Translations under genes and position numbers: made by a program
Origin: an uncultured Alphaproteobacteria bacterium
GTDB lineage: Bacteria; Pseudomonadota; Alphaproteobacteria; HIMB59
Reading direction: 5' to 3'
Length of the DNA: 64,000 nucleotides
NCBI GenBank assembly: GCA_902516235.1
Contig: CABXXO010000001.1
Coordinates: 33,381-97,380, forward strand
Part shown: positions 49,264-59,802 of the stretch, one piece after another
Layout of the letters: the number at the start of each line of letters is the position of its first letter
Position numbering within the stretch: position 1 is the first letter of the stretch
The notes under the pieces: generated by a model
Told to the model about the DNA's origin: nothing
Databases searched by the model: none
Seen by the model: only the letters and a program-made list of their open reading frames with translations

Positions 49264-49339
49264 AGACTTAACAATACCAAAAGAGCTAAAATAAATCAAT
49301 TATCTTTACTAAAAACAAATTTAATAATAAAAACATCAC

Positions 49340-50830
49340 ATGAAGATAATTGAAAATTTCTTTGACTCTAAAGGATTATCTAGTGACTCAAAAGAGTTTA
49401 TAAAATTATATAACCCTAGTACAGGTGAGGAATATGCACATGTTCCAAAAACTACTAGAAATGAGTTTGAAAAAATAATTGGTAAAATGAAATCAGCTCA
49501 ATCATTATGGGCCAATACACCTATTACAAAAAGAAGTGATATTTTATTTAAGTTTAAAGTTTTAATTGAAAAAAATTTTGATTTGATTGCGAAAATCATT
49601 TCTGAAGAACATGGTAAAGTATTTTCTGATGCAAAAGGATCTTTACAAAGAGGTCTTGAAGTAGTTGACTTTGCATGCGGTATACCACATTTGTTGAAAG
49701 GAAATCATTCAATTAACGTTGGTACAAACGTAGATTTGTTTGATATTAAACAACCTTTAGGAATATGTGCAGGAATAACACCTTTTAATTTTCCAGCTAT
49801 GGTTCCAATGTGGATGTTTCCATTATCAATTGCATGTGGAAATGCCTTTATGCTTAAACCCTCTGAAAAAGTTCCTCAATGCTCTTTGAAACTTGCTGAA
49901 TTAATGAGCGAGGCAGGTCTTCCTGATAATATTCTTACAGTAGTAAATGGTGATAAAAATGTCGTAGATCTAATTCTTCAATGCGAAGATATTTGTTCTG
50001 TAAGTTTTGTTGGGTCAACACCTGTCGCTAAGTATATTTATACTGAGTGTTCAAAAACAAATAAAAGAGTTCAAGCTCTTGGTGGTGCAAAAAACCATAT
50101 GGTAATAATGGAAGATGCAAATTTAGAGGATGCAGTAAATGGATTAATTGGAGCTGCTTTTGGATCTGCGGGTGAACGTTGCATGGCAACTTCAGTGGCT
50201 ATGCCTATTGGTAAAATCCAAAAACCATTTATAGATTTATTAAAAGAGAAAGCTAGCAAAATAAAAGTTGGTGAGTCTTTAGACCCACAAAGTGAAATGG
50301 GACCACTCATTACAAAAGAACACAAACAAAAAGTTCTGTCATATATTGAAAAAGGAGTTGAAGAAGGTGCAAAATTAGAACTGGATGGTAGAGGTATTAG
50401 TCTACAAGGTTATGAAAATGGTAATTTTGTTGGCCCTACAATATTTAATGACGTTAGTGAAGGCATGTCCATTTACAAAGAGGAAATTTTTGGACCTGTT
50501 TTATCTGTGTTGAATATGAACAACTTTGAAGGTGCTTTGAACTTAATTAATAAGCATGAATTTGGTAATGGAACTTCCATTTATACATCTAATGGGGCAT
50601 TCGCAAGAAATTTTATGAAGAATGTCCAAATTGGGATGGTTGGTATCAATATTCCAATACCAGTGCCTATGTCATTTTATACTTTTGGTGGCTGGAAAGG
50701 CTCTATATTTGGTGGCCATGGAATGCATGGAGAAGAAGGAATTAACTTTTATACCAAAAGAAAGACTATAACATCAAGATGGCCAGATGATGTCGCAGGG
50801 GCTTCACTCAACATGCCAACTATGAAATAA
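49340..50830 (+). CDS. mmsA: Methylmalonate-semialdehyde dehydrogenase (CoA-acylating)
   Basis: 496 aa ALDH; ITPFNFPAMVPMWMFPLSIACGN, GSAGERCMATSVA, GGWKGSIFGGHGMHGEEGINFYTKRKTITSRW. Confidence 0.9.
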   Translation: MKIIENFFDSKGLSSDSKEFIKLYNPSTGEEYAHVPKTTRNEFEKIIGKMKSAQSLWANTPITKRSDILFKFKVLIEKNFDLIAKIISEEHGKVFSDAKGSLQRGLEVVDFACGIPHLLKGNHSINVGTNVDLFDIKQPLGICAGITPFNFPAMVPMWMFPLSIACGNAFMLKPSEKVPQCSLKLAELMSEAGLPDNILTVVNGDKNVVDLILQCEDICSVSFVGSTPVAKYIYTECSKTNKRVQALGGAKNHMVIMEDANLEDAVNGLIGAAFGSAGERCMATSVAMPIGKIQKPFIDLLKEKASKIKVGESLDPQSEMGPLITKEHKQKVLSYIEKGVEEGAKLELDGRGISLQGYENGNFVGPTIFNDVSEGMSIYKEEIFGPVLSVLNMNNFEGALNLINKHEFGNGTSIYTSNGAFARNFMKNVQIGMVGINIPIPVPMSFYTFGGWKGSIFGGHGMHGEEGINFYTKRKTITSRWPDDVAGASLNMPTMK

Positions 50831-50836
50831 TTAATC

Positions 50837-51118
50837 ATGGATAAATTTAAAGATAGACAAAAGGCTTTTGAGGCAGAACAAAGTCAAAAAGAGCAAACTG
50901 AATTTGAAAAGAGAAATTCTAGAAATAAAGTTTTTGCTCAATTCATTCTTGATGATATTGGACAATCTGATAATTCAGAATTACTCAGAGAGATAATATT
51001 ATCTGATCTTGAGGAGCCTGGAGATGAAGATATCATTCGTAAGGCTTTAGAGGTGATATCTCAAAATAATGGTAGTTTAACTAGAGAAGATATAGAAAAA
51101 AAACTCTCTGAGATATAA
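50837..51118 (+). CDS. DUF1476 family protein (ATPase zeta-subunit-like)
   Basis: DRQKAFEAEQ, ..RNKVFAQFILDDIG, alphaproteobacterial DUF1476 pattern. Confidence 0.75.
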   Translation: MDKFKDRQKAFEAEQSQKEQTEFEKRNSRNKVFAQFILDDIGQSDNSELLREIILSDLEEPGDEDIIRKALEVISQNNGSLTREDIEKKLSEI

Positions 51119-51119
51119 T

Positions 51120-51560
51120 TTACCAAGAACCATTATTTTCCATACTTGACCAAGGTTCTTTGATTTCAAGACTCTCACCCTTTTGAAGTAACTCAATGGA
51201 AATACCGTCTGGTGATTTAATAAACGCCATATAACCGTCCCTTGGAGGTCTATTTATTACTACATTATTTTTAATAAGACTTTCGCAAACTTGATAAATA
51301 TTATCTACTCTAAAAGCAAGATGTCCAAAATTTCGACCACCTTGGTACTCTTCCTTGTCCCAATTATATGTTAATTCCAAAAGGGGTTTTTTTTCACTTT
51401 CTGCTGTATTTTTATCGCCAGGAGCACAAAGAAAAATTAAAGTAAAACGTCCCTTCTCACTTTCTTTTCTAGAAAATTCTACCAAGCCTAATTTATTACA
51501 ATAAAAATCAATTGACTGATCAATGTCACTGACACGAACCATTGTATGTAGATAATCCAT
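51120..51560 (-). CDS. gloA: Lactoylglutathione lyase / glyoxalase I-like
   Basis: HTMVRVSDIDQSIDFYCNKLGL, LELTYNWDKEEYQGGRNFGHLAFRVDN, FIKSPDGISIELLQ. Confidence 0.9.
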   Translation of the reverse strand: MDYLHTMVRVSDIDQSIDFYCNKLGLVEFSRKESEKGRFTLIFLCAPGDKNTAESEKKPLLELTYNWDKEEYQGGRNFGHLAFRVDNIYQVCESLIKNNVVINRPPRDGYMAFIKSPDGISIELLQKGESLEIKEPWSSMENNGSW

Positions 51561-51603
51561 ATGTTTTTAGTATCAAAAAAAAAATGCTCTGTCTAAACTT
51601 TAA

Positions 51604-52476
51604 TTAGAATTGTTTGTTACTGCCTAAAACAATTTTTTTACGAAGAACTGTCTCACGATAAAAAATATATCCCACAGATAATAATATTAATGGGCCCCCT
51701 AACAATACTTCTCTTGAAAGAAATTCTCCAAAGATAATATATCCAATTAAAAAAGCCCATATTACAGATGTAAAATCTAGAGGTGCTAATACAGAAGCAT
51801 CTGCTAGTTGAAAAGATTTGGAGAGACAAAGCTGTGCCACAAAACCTAAAATGCCGGATGCAATTAAAAGAACCAAATCAAAATTATTAGGCCAAATCCA
51901 ATCATCATTAAAAAAGAATAAACTGAATAAAGTGGCAAAAAGTGTAAAAGTCCAAACACTCAATATATTATTATTGGTTAATAATATTTTTTTTAAAATT
52001 ATGACAGCCATTGATAGAAAAATGCTAGCTAAAAGAGGTAAAACAGAATAATTACTAAATAAATTTACATCTGGTTTTAAAATAATTACTACACCTATAA
52101 AACCCACAATAATTGCAATTACTCTTCTATAACCAATTTTCTCTCCTAAGAAAAAAATTGATAATATTGATATAAAAAAAACTGAGGAGTAGCTAATAGT
52201 TTGCATTTCAATTAATGGTACATACCTTAAGGATATAAAGAATAATGACATGGCAGCGATGCCTACTAAGCCTCTAAAAAAGTGAAGTTTGTAGTTATTT
52301 ATAGAAGTGATTTTTAAATTAAAATAAAAAATAACTAAAAACAGTGGAATAAGAGCAAAAAAACTTCTAAAAAAAACTACTTCAAACAGTGGTAAATTAT
52401 CTCCAGTAGCTTTGATACACACACTCATTAAAACAAAAAACAGAACAGAAATTGATTTGTAGATAAATGCTGACAT
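51604..52476 (-). CDS. EamA/DMT-family transporter
   Basis: 290 aa, about 10 TM segments, internal EamA duplication. Confidence 0.82.
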   Translation of the reverse strand: MSAFIYKSISVLFFVLMSVCIKATGDNLPLFEVVFFRSFFALIPLFLVIFYFNLKITSINNYKLHFFRGLVGIAAMSLFFISLRYVPLIEMQTISYSSVFFISILSIFFLGEKIGYRRVIAIIVGFIGVVIILKPDVNLFSNYSVLPLLASIFLSMAVIILKKILLTNNNILSVWTFTLFATLFSLFFFNDDWIWPNNFDLVLLIASGILGFVAQLCLSKSFQLADASVLAPLDFTSVIWAFLIGYIIFGEFLSREVLLGGPLILLSVGYIFYRETVLRKKIVLGSNKQF

Positions 52477-52504
52477 CTAGATAATCTAAATATATTAAAT
52501 ATGA

Positions 52505-53290
52505 ATGAATTTACTAATAGTTAATGGATACGATAAAAACGGATGGGGTAAGCTAGCAAAATATAAATTACAACCAATCTGTGAATTTTATAGAGATCAA
52601 TTAAAAAGCATAAATCCAAATATAAAAACTACATTTATTTATCCATCAATGGACTTAAATAAGATATACGAAGAAAACTTCATAAAGTCATTTAGAGGAG
52701 TAGTATGGACTGGTTCTAGCCTTAATATTTATGACAATACTCGAGAAATTAAAAACCAAATTTCTTTAATGAAAAAAATGTCAGAATTAAAAATAAATAT
52801 GTTTGGAAGTTGTTGGGGAATGCAACTTTATACAGTTACAAATAGTGGAGCAGTTAAAAAAAATCCCAAAGGAAGGGAGATCGGAATAGCCTATAATATT
52901 AGCATTAACAAGTTTGGTAAGATACACCCAATGTATACTAATAAACCATCAGTGTTTGATGCTTTTGCCTCTCATGTAGACCATATTTCTCAAAAACCAA
53001 ACAATTCAAAAATTCTCTCTGATAATCATTTTTCGATTCAGTCTCTTGTAACTAAAAATTTTTGGGGTACCCAATATCATCCTGAATTTAATTTTAAATA
53101 TACTGGCAAAATTCTTAATGCCAGAAAAAGTATTTTACTCAAAGAAAAAATATTCACTAAAAATCAAATTACTAATCTAATCGAGGATTACAAAAAACCG
53201 AACGTTAATAGCTATAGTCAATCTTTATTGAATGATAATATCCGGAGTAGAGAGTTGAGAAATTGGTTAAATTATTTGAAACATAATTAA
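52505..53290 (+). CDS. Class I glutamine amidotransferase-like protein (paralog of 3333..4073)
   Basis: GSCWGMQ and TQYHPEF motifs. Confidence 0.75.
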   Translation: MNLLIVNGYDKNGWGKLAKYKLQPICEFYRDQLKSINPNIKTTFIYPSMDLNKIYEENFIKSFRGVVWTGSSLNIYDNTREIKNQISLMKKMSELKINMFGSCWGMQLYTVTNSGAVKKNPKGREIGIAYNISINKFGKIHPMYTNKPSVFDAFASHVDHISQKPNNSKILSDNHFSIQSLVTKNFWGTQYHPEFNFKYTGKILNARKSILLKEKIFTKNQITNLIEDYKKPNVNSYSQSLLNDNIRSRELRNWLNYLKHN

Positions 53291-53838
53291 AAGATCTCTT
53301 TAAATTCAGTAAAGTTATTACACACTAAAAATAAATCTTTAAAATTTTTGTATGCAAACTTAGCATTCACAACTTTTTTATATTGATTGATTATGTCATT
53401 CCAATAATTTTCATAATTAAATATTAAACATTTTTTGTTCTTGATTACTCCCAATTGAAGAGCACTTACAACTAAGCTTATTTCCTCAATTGTACCTCCT
53501 CCTCCAGGTAAGGCTATAAAGCTGTCTGATATTTTTAGAAACTTTTTTTTTCTTTGTTCCATTGTTTTAGTCACATAAATTTTATTAATTTTAGAGTGGA
53601 TTTTTTCACGTTTATCAAGGAAAGAAGGGATAATACCAGTTACATGAGAATTATATTTTAAAGCTGTGTTAGCTACAACGCCCATCAATCCATTATCCCC
53701 GCCTCCATAAACAATATCATAATTATTTTGGGCCAAGTATTTAGTTACTGTAACAGCTAATTCTTTAAATTTTTTATTTGATCCATACATTGAACCACAG
53801 AATACAGCAACTTTATGTTTAGTATTTTTAAAATTCAT
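53287..53838 (-). CDS. LOG family protein (TIGR00730)
   Basis: VYGGGDNGLMG, ALPGGGGTIEEI. Confidence 0.85.
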   Translation of the reverse strand: MNFKNTKHKVAVFCGSMYGSNKKFKELAVTVTKYLAQNNYDIVYGGGDNGLMGVVANTALKYNSHVTGIIPSFLDKREKIHSKINKIYVTKTMEQRKKKFLKISDSFIALPGGGGTIEEISLVVSALQLGVIKNKKCLIFNYENYWNDIINQYKKVVNAKFAYKNFKDLFLVCNNFTEFKEIF

Positions 53839-53867
53839 ATAAATTTAATTTACAGTAATAATCAAAA

Positions 53868-54158
53868 ATGACTAAAAAAAATAATATGGATGATCTTAAA
53901 AAAGTAAGGAAAGATATTGATAATATTGATAATAAAATTATTGAATTAATTGGAGATAGATTTAAAGAAATTCATAAAGTTACTAAATTAAAAGAGAGTA
54001 AAGATGAAATAATTGACCACGAACGAATTACTCATATTTTGAAATCTGTTCAATCAAAGGCAAAAAGAAATAAAATTGATCCTGAAATTATAGTGAGGAT
54101 ATGGCAAATCTTTATCCAAGAGGCTATCAAGCTTGAGTCCTCAAAAATAAAAAAATAA
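53868..54158 (+). CDS. Chorismate mutase (AroQ type)
   Basis: LKKVRKDIDNIDNKIIELIGDRFKEIHKVTKLKE, typical AroQ helix. Confidence 0.82.
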   Translation: MTKKNNMDDLKKVRKDIDNIDNKIIELIGDRFKEIHKVTKLKESKDEIIDHERITHILKSVQSKAKRNKIDPEIIVRIWQIFIQEAIKLESSKIKK

Positions 54159-55841
54159 TTATAACAATACAATTAGCAGCATTATAAATAATATTGATAT
54201 GAGAATTGTTGCTGCAAAACTAGGTGTTGTAACTTTTATATACGATGAATTACTAAATTTATGAGATTTATTTAATATCAATCTGAAAAAAAACCTTAAA
54301 TTTTCATAAATAAATTCTGTTAACAAACCTATTTTTTTAAATAGTGGCTTTCCTATACCGGGGAGCATTTTTCTATAAAACCAATCAGAGTTTAATACGG
54401 TAGATTTAATCTCTGAGGGATAAAGTTTAAATTTAACGAGGAATAGAAACGCAATAATAGCAAAAACTAAAAGTTGAAGCTGACTTATAACATGGTCAAT
54501 CGTATATGGTTGGTACTCAACTGTGTATGGAAGTATCAGATATAAGTATTTAGGAAAAACTCCAATTCCAATGCATAAAAAAGCTGCAATGCCCATCGCT
54601 ATAAGCATATTAATGGGTGCTTCTTTCACTTTTGATTTTCTCTCATGCGCAAAAAATGCAAAATAAGGTATCTTTATTCCCGAGTGCTCTAACACACCTG
54701 CAGATGCAAAAAATAATACAAAATAAATTAAAACCATACCCATACCCCCTAAAGAGGACATGATTAAAGACTTCGCAACAAAACCACTAAACAATGGAAA
54801 GGCGGAAATAGACATGGCACCTATGATGCAAAAGATTGTAGTAAAGGGCATGTATTTATATAGACCACCTAATTCTGAAGCTTTTGTGGTTCCTGCTCTA
54901 TATAAAACAGCACCCATGCTCATAAAAAGTAAGGCCTTGTATATAATATGAACAAATGCATGAGCCACTGTTCCATTAAGTGATAGCTCCGTTCCAATAC
55001 CAATACCAACAACCATAAAACCTAATTGATTATTAAGACTAAAAGATAAAACCCTTCTTAAATCATTTTCAATTACAGCAAAAAAGACAGGGAACGCAGT
55101 CATAATAGCTCCAATCCAAATCAATGAGTCTGTGCCTGGGAACGTTCTGGCTAATGCATAAATAGCTAATTTTGTTGTAAATGCCGATAACGCCACTGTA
55201 CCCGTAACAGAAGACTCAGGATATGAGTCTTGTAACCAGCCATTTAAAAAGGGAAAGGCAGCTTTAATTCCAAAAGCAATAAATATAAAAATTCCAAAAT
55301 CTGTAGTCAGATCTAAAACAGTTAAGTTGTGATTTCCAGTTTGATACAACAACAAACATGCTCCAATTAAAAGCAATACACCTGAGGAGACTTGAATGAT
55401 CAAATATCTCATGGCTGCGTCTCTTGCTGATTTAGTATTTCCTGCAAAAACTATAAAAACTGAAGTTAGAGCCGTGGCTTCCCACCATATAAATAAACTA
55501 AAGAAGTCACCAGCATGAAGTGCACCTATCGCTGAACCAGCATAAGCGAGTGTCGCCATATGCTCCATTAAGTTTTTACTATGCCAGCTAAAGATAATGA
55601 CTAGAACAGCTGCAATATGGAAAATAATAGAAAAAGGAAAAGTTAGGCTATCTGATTGATATAATATTAAATTTAATCCAAGTACGTCCCACTCTAAAAA
55701 AGTTCCATAACCATTGAATAATGATAAAGCTGACAAACCAACCGAAAGTAACATTGCAGGTTGTCTAAAATATTGTGGTATTGTTGGTAATAAGAATGAA
55801 GTGAGTATCATTATTAAACCTGGGATAATGTTACTGATCAT
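54159..55841 (-). CDS. MrpD/NuoL-like antiporter subunit (third copy)
   Basis: 560 aa polytopic proton-translocating Q/M-type subunit; WWEATALTSVFIVFAG, VAHAFVHIIYKALLFMSMGAVLYRAG. Confidence 0.82.
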   Translation of the reverse strand: MISNIIPGLIMILTSFLLPTIPQYFRQPAMLLSVGLSALSLFNGYGTFLEWDVLGLNLILYQSDSLTFPFSIIFHIAAVLVIIFSWHSKNLMEHMATLAYAGSAIGALHAGDFFSLFIWWEATALTSVFIVFAGNTKSARDAAMRYLIIQVSSGVLLLIGACLLLYQTGNHNLTVLDLTTDFGIFIFIAFGIKAAFPFLNGWLQDSYPESSVTGTVALSAFTTKLAIYALARTFPGTDSLIWIGAIMTAFPVFFAVIENDLRRVLSFSLNNQLGFMVVGIGIGTELSLNGTVAHAFVHIIYKALLFMSMGAVLYRAGTTKASELGGLYKYMPFTTIFCIIGAMSISAFPLFSGFVAKSLIMSSLGGMGMVLIYFVLFFASAGVLEHSGIKIPYFAFFAHERKSKVKEAPINMLIAMGIAAFLCIGIGVFPKYLYLILPYTVEYQPYTIDHVISQLQLLVFAIIAFLFLVKFKLYPSEIKSTVLNSDWFYRKMLPGIGKPLFKKIGLLTEFIYENLRFFFRLILNKSHKFSNSSYIKVTTPSFAATILISILFIMLLIVLL

Positions 55842-56064
55842 AATAGTCCTCCTTTCTCATTAAGAATTTTCTTAACCACTTTCCTAACAAAACGATAAAA
55901 ACAAAACTTATAAATCCAAAAAAAGCTGGAAAACCATAAATCTCAGCAAATGAAAAATATTCATGTCTATGGAATGTAAAATCTAAAAGAATTAAGAGTG
56001 CCCCAATAATAAGTATGTACTTTGTAAAACTTTTACCCATACTTGTTAAATCATTCTTTTTCAT
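55831..56064 (-). CDS. Small membrane protein of mrp operon
   Basis: 77 aa, two hydrophobic segments, overlaps the downstream mrpD-like gene. Confidence 0.55.
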   Translation of the reverse strand: MKKNDLTSMGKSFTKYILIIGALLILLDFTFHRHEYFSFAEIYGFPAFFGFISFVFIVLLGKWLRKFLMRKEDYYDQ

Positions 56065-57516
56065 TTAAATCGCTATTACTCCACTTACATTATTTAAGAA
56101 ATAGTTTGCATAAAAAAAGAATATTAAACAGCTCAATCCGGTAATTACTGGTGGCCAAACAGTTAAAGGAGCTTTAATTAATTTTGCTTCTCTTCTAGAA
56201 GTTTGAGTAAATCCTATTACAATTGGTTGTAATAAATAGTAAATATTCAAAAGTGAGGATATGCCTAAAATTATAGCAACAACAATAAATTCTCTCTCAA
56301 TAGAACCCATTATTAAATAAAATTTGCTCCATGAACCTATAAATGGAGGGACCCCGATAATTGATAGAGCTCCTAAAGTGTAAGCAAAAAATATCAATGG
56401 TAATTTAAAACCCATACCTTTTAGTTCACTTACTTTTTTAATGTGGGCTGTTACATAAATAGCGCCAGCACAAAAAAACAAAGTTATCTTACCCAGAGCA
56501 TGAGTAATTATATGAAAGGAAGCTCCTTTTAACGCTAGTGATGAAGCCAAAGCAGCTCCAAGAATTATATAAGAAAGTTGACTAATAGTAGAATAAGCTA
56601 ATCTAGCTTTTAAATCATCTTTTGTAATTGCAATAATACTGGATGCCATAATTGTAAAGCATGCTAACCAAACTAACCAATCTGAGCTTTTTGTTTGAAG
56701 CAAGAATTCAGGACCTACTATATAAACAATAACTACAAGAAAGCTAAATACACCAGCTTTTACAACAGCTACTGCATGAAGTAGAGCAGAAACTGGAGTT
56801 GGTGCCACCATTGCTGCCGGTAACCATCGATGAATTGGCATAATTGCTGCTTTACCAATTCCAAACACAAGCATGGCTATTAGAAGAGAAAGGTACTCCG
56901 CTGGAAACTGATTTATTAATATTCCTCCATCTTGAAAATCCAGAGTCCCTGTTTCAAGCCAAATCCAAAATATAGCCGGTAAGAAAAATATTAAAGAAGT
57001 GCCGACTAAAATCGATAAATAAAGTCGTCCTGCAGATTGTGACTCAGCATTTTGTTTATGTCCAACTAAAGGGAAAGTTGAAAATGTTAATATTTCATAG
57101 AAAATAAATAAGACTAGAAGATTTCCAGACCAAGCTATTGCCAGTGCAGCATGGATTGCAATTGAATAAAAAATTACAAATCTTGTTTGATTTTTTTCAC
57201 CAGCTCCTCTCATATAACCTATAGTATAAATAGAAGCCAGTATCCAAAGAGATGAGGCTACTAAACTAAAAATAGATCCAAGAGCGTTAACTTTAAAAGT
57301 AAAATCAACTCCATCAAAAAGTGTAAAAAAAGTTATTTGAAATATTACGTTATTTTGTATTCCATGAAAAATTTTTAAACTAACTAAAAAGGTGACTAGA
57401 CCACCTATTATACCAAAAGAGTCTCTTAAATTATTATTATATCTACAAACATAAGAAAATAATGCTGCAAATAATGGGGTAATAATACCCAGTATGATTA
57501 AAAAAGAATTACTCAA
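56065..57516 (-). CDS. mnhD: MrpD/NuoN-like antiporter subunit (second copy)
   Basis: 483 aa; IHRWLPAAMVAPTPVSALLHAVAVVKAGVF, HIITHALGKITLFFCAGAI. Confidence 0.87.
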   Translation of the reverse strand: MSNSFLIILGIITPLFAALFSYVCRYNNNLRDSFGIIGGLVTFLVSLKIFHGIQNNVIFQITFFTLFDGVDFTFKVNALGSIFSLVASSLWILASIYTIGYMRGAGEKNQTRFVIFYSIAIHAALAIAWSGNLLVLFIFYEILTFSTFPLVGHKQNAESQSAGRLYLSILVGTSLIFFLPAIFWIWLETGTLDFQDGGILINQFPAEYLSLLIAMLVFGIGKAAIMPIHRWLPAAMVAPTPVSALLHAVAVVKAGVFSFLVVIVYIVGPEFLLQTKSSDWLVWLACFTIMASSIIAITKDDLKARLAYSTISQLSYIILGAALASSLALKGASFHIITHALGKITLFFCAGAIYVTAHIKKVSELKGMGFKLPLIFFAYTLGALSIIGVPPFIGSWSKFYLIMGSIEREFIVVAIILGISSLLNIYYLLQPIVIGFTQTSRREAKLIKAPLTVWPPVITGLSCLIFFFYANYFLNNVSGVIAI

Positions 57517-59009
57517 TTTTGATAACCTGATATTAGATAGTCTGCAGACAAGTTAGAAAATTCTATTATTGGTGATGAATATATTCCAAAAACAATGATA
57601 GAGACTGTAATTATCCATATTGGTAAATAAATATAAGCATCCTCTTTTTCTGATTTAAATTTAATTTCAGAAAACCACATCTGTTCTACTATTTTCCAAA
57701 AGTATGCTACAGCTAATGCTGAACTTACCGCTACCAAAGCGATTGAAAAATACATCTGGTTTGTGTAAAGAGCTTGAAATAAATACAATTTTGAAATAAA
57801 GCCATTAGTTAAAGGCAATCCAATTAAAGATAGTCCACAAATTAATAAAGCAAATGAAGTTATTGGGTATTTGTAGCCAAAACCTTTTAAACTAGCAAGG
57901 GTTACCCTATCCTTTAGAAGAATAGCAAAGTAACCAACAGCCATAAACAAACCTCCTTTAATAAAAGCATGGTTAAATATATGAATAAAACCTGAAGTAA
58001 TACCACTATGGTCTTTAAGACTAAAAGCCAGAGTTATGTAACCTATCTGAGCAATTGATGAAAATGCCAAAAGTTTTTTTATATCATCTTGATATATAGC
58101 TATCAAAGTTCCGATAAATATAGCGAGTAAAGATAAAGGATATAAAACAAAATCTAAAAATAAGCTTAAGTAACTTGGATATATTATGAATACCTCATAC
58201 AAAAGTCTTACAAAAAAATAAAGAATTGTTTTTGTGGCTAATGCAGCCAAAAGAGTTGAAACAGCTGAGGGAGCGTAACTATATGCAGGGGGTAACCAAA
58301 TATGGACAGGAAAAATTGCAGCTTTTACCATAAGTCCAACAAGCATAAATGACATTCCGGCAAAGATAGCTAACTGGCCATCAGAATATTGAGCCAGCTG
58401 AATGACGAGATCATTCATATTTAAAGTTCCTGTCATTGCATAGGCAAAACCAACTCCAATTACATAAAATGTGGCACCGATAGCTCCGATAATTAGATAA
58501 TTAAATGCCGCTAATAATGCTTTTCTATTTTGACCTGCACCCAATGCGATTAAGGAAATAGAAGCTAAGGCAGATATTTCTAAAAAGACAAATAAATTAA
58601 AAATATCGTTGGTTAAGATAATCCCGTTTAAACTTCCAATTGCCAACAACCACAAAGAGTAAGCTTTTCCAGAGTCCCTAGAGTCAATTTCACTTAAAAA
58701 TATTTTCCTAGAATAAAATGTAGATATTAAAACAAAAATTGAAAACAACAATTGAAGCCCAATGTTGACTCCATCTATTTTGAAAGAGATCCCCCATGGT
58801 GGTTCCCAGTTTCCAAACTCATAAATTATCAAACCTGAAATAGAAATTTCTTTTAGAAGGTGTAAAGATAAAACCAAATGTAAAACTAAAGTGACAAGTG
58901 AGATGATCCAGGGCCATATTTTTGATGGTATGAAAGCAATTATTGCTGAAATTAGTAGAGGTAAAACCACTACCAATGCAGCAGCATCGTCTAAAAATAT
59001 ATTAAACAT
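57513..59009 (-). CDS. mnhD: MrpD/NuoN-like antiporter subunit (first copy)
   Basis: 498 aa; VHIWLPPAYSYAPSAVSTLLAALATKT, HIFNHAFIKGGLFMAVGYFA. Confidence 0.87.
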   Translation of the reverse strand: MFNIFLDDAAALVVVLPLLISAIIAFIPSKIWPWIISLVTLVLHLVLSLHLLKEISISGLIIYEFGNWEPPWGISFKIDGVNIGLQLLFSIFVLISTFYSRKIFLSEIDSRDSGKAYSLWLLAIGSLNGIILTNDIFNLFVFLEISALASISLIALGAGQNRKALLAAFNYLIIGAIGATFYVIGVGFAYAMTGTLNMNDLVIQLAQYSDGQLAIFAGMSFMLVGLMVKAAIFPVHIWLPPAYSYAPSAVSTLLAALATKTILYFFVRLLYEVFIIYPSYLSLFLDFVLYPLSLLAIFIGTLIAIYQDDIKKLLAFSSIAQIGYITLAFSLKDHSGITSGFIHIFNHAFIKGGLFMAVGYFAILLKDRVTLASLKGFGYKYPITSFALLICGLSLIGLPLTNGFISKLYLFQALYTNQMYFSIALVAVSSALAVAYFWKIVEQMWFSEIKFKSEKEDAYIYLPIWIITVSIIVFGIYSSPIIEFSNLSADYLISGYQN

Positions 59010-59372
59010 TTATTTATCTGACTTTAGCTCCAAAGACTGTATTTCTTTTTCTTCGATTGTTTCGTAGTTCCTATAGATCTGTAGAACTAACGCTAATCCT
59101 AGTGCTGAAGTTGCAACACCAACCACAATAGCAGTCAGTATTAAGACATGTGGTAATGGATTTGAATAAGCATTTTCCATTTTTGTTAAAATAGGAGCTG
59201 TTCCGTCTAAAACTTTTGCGAGTGATACAAAAAATACAAAAACTGCAGTTTGAAAAATTGCTAAGCCAACTACCTTTTTTAAATAGTTTTGACTCGTGAT
59301 AATTATAAATAAACCACCAACCATCAGTAATATAAAGGCAAAATGGTTCCAAAAATAAATAAAGTTACTCAT
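59010..59372 (-). CDS. mnhC: MrpC/MnhC antiporter subunit (NuoK-like)
   Basis: Start MSNFIYFWNHFA preferred over the ORF-track start; NPLPHVLILTAIVVGVATSALGLALVLQIYRNYETIEE. Confidence 0.87.
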   Translation of the reverse strand: MSNFIYFWNHFAFILLMVGGLFIIITSQNYLKKVVGLAIFQTAVFVFFVSLAKVLDGTAPILTKMENAYSNPLPHVLILTAIVVGVATSALGLALVLQIYRNYETIEEKEIQSLELKSDK

Positions 59373-59802
59373 TAACCTCTCCAAAAGAAGCGAAGGAGTG
59401 ATATAAGGCAATCATTACTGTTGCAACAGTGATACCTACTCCTAGTTCAACTAATATAATGCCTATATGTTGACCAGTTGAAGGGTCTGATGACAAAACA
59501 TTATAATCTAAGTACATACCATCAAGAAGAATTGAAACTATTCCAACGCCTGCATATAACAAAACACCAACACACATTAAATATCGATTAATCATTATCG
59601 GAACTAAGGTTTCACCTTTTGAAAGCCCAAATATCATTGAATATAAAATAAAAGCAGCCGCCACTATTACTCCTGCCTGAAATCCTCCTCCTGGTCCATA
59701 GTCGCCATGGAATTGCACGTAAAGTCCAAATATAATAATTGGGGCAAAAAGAATTTTACTCACGACACTCAATACTGGACTAGATGAAATTTTATCTCTC
59801 AT
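59365..59802 (-). CDS. mnhB: MrpB/MnhB antiporter subunit
   Basis: 145 aa; FGLYVQFHGDYGPGGGFQAGVIVAAAFILY. Confidence 0.9.
   Translation of the reverse strand: MRDKISSSPVLSVVSKILFAPIIIFGLYVQFHGDYGPGGGFQAGVIVAAAFILYSMIFGLSKGETLVPIMINRYLMCVGVLLYAGVGIVSILLDGMYLDYNVLSSDPSTGQHIGIILVELGVGITVATVMIALYHSFASFGEVNE

Noticed and set aside
59071-59352. 93-aa ORF inside mnhC on the same strand
   Set aside because: Alternate frame, unusually Cys/Phe/Ser rich; mnhC is the supported frame.
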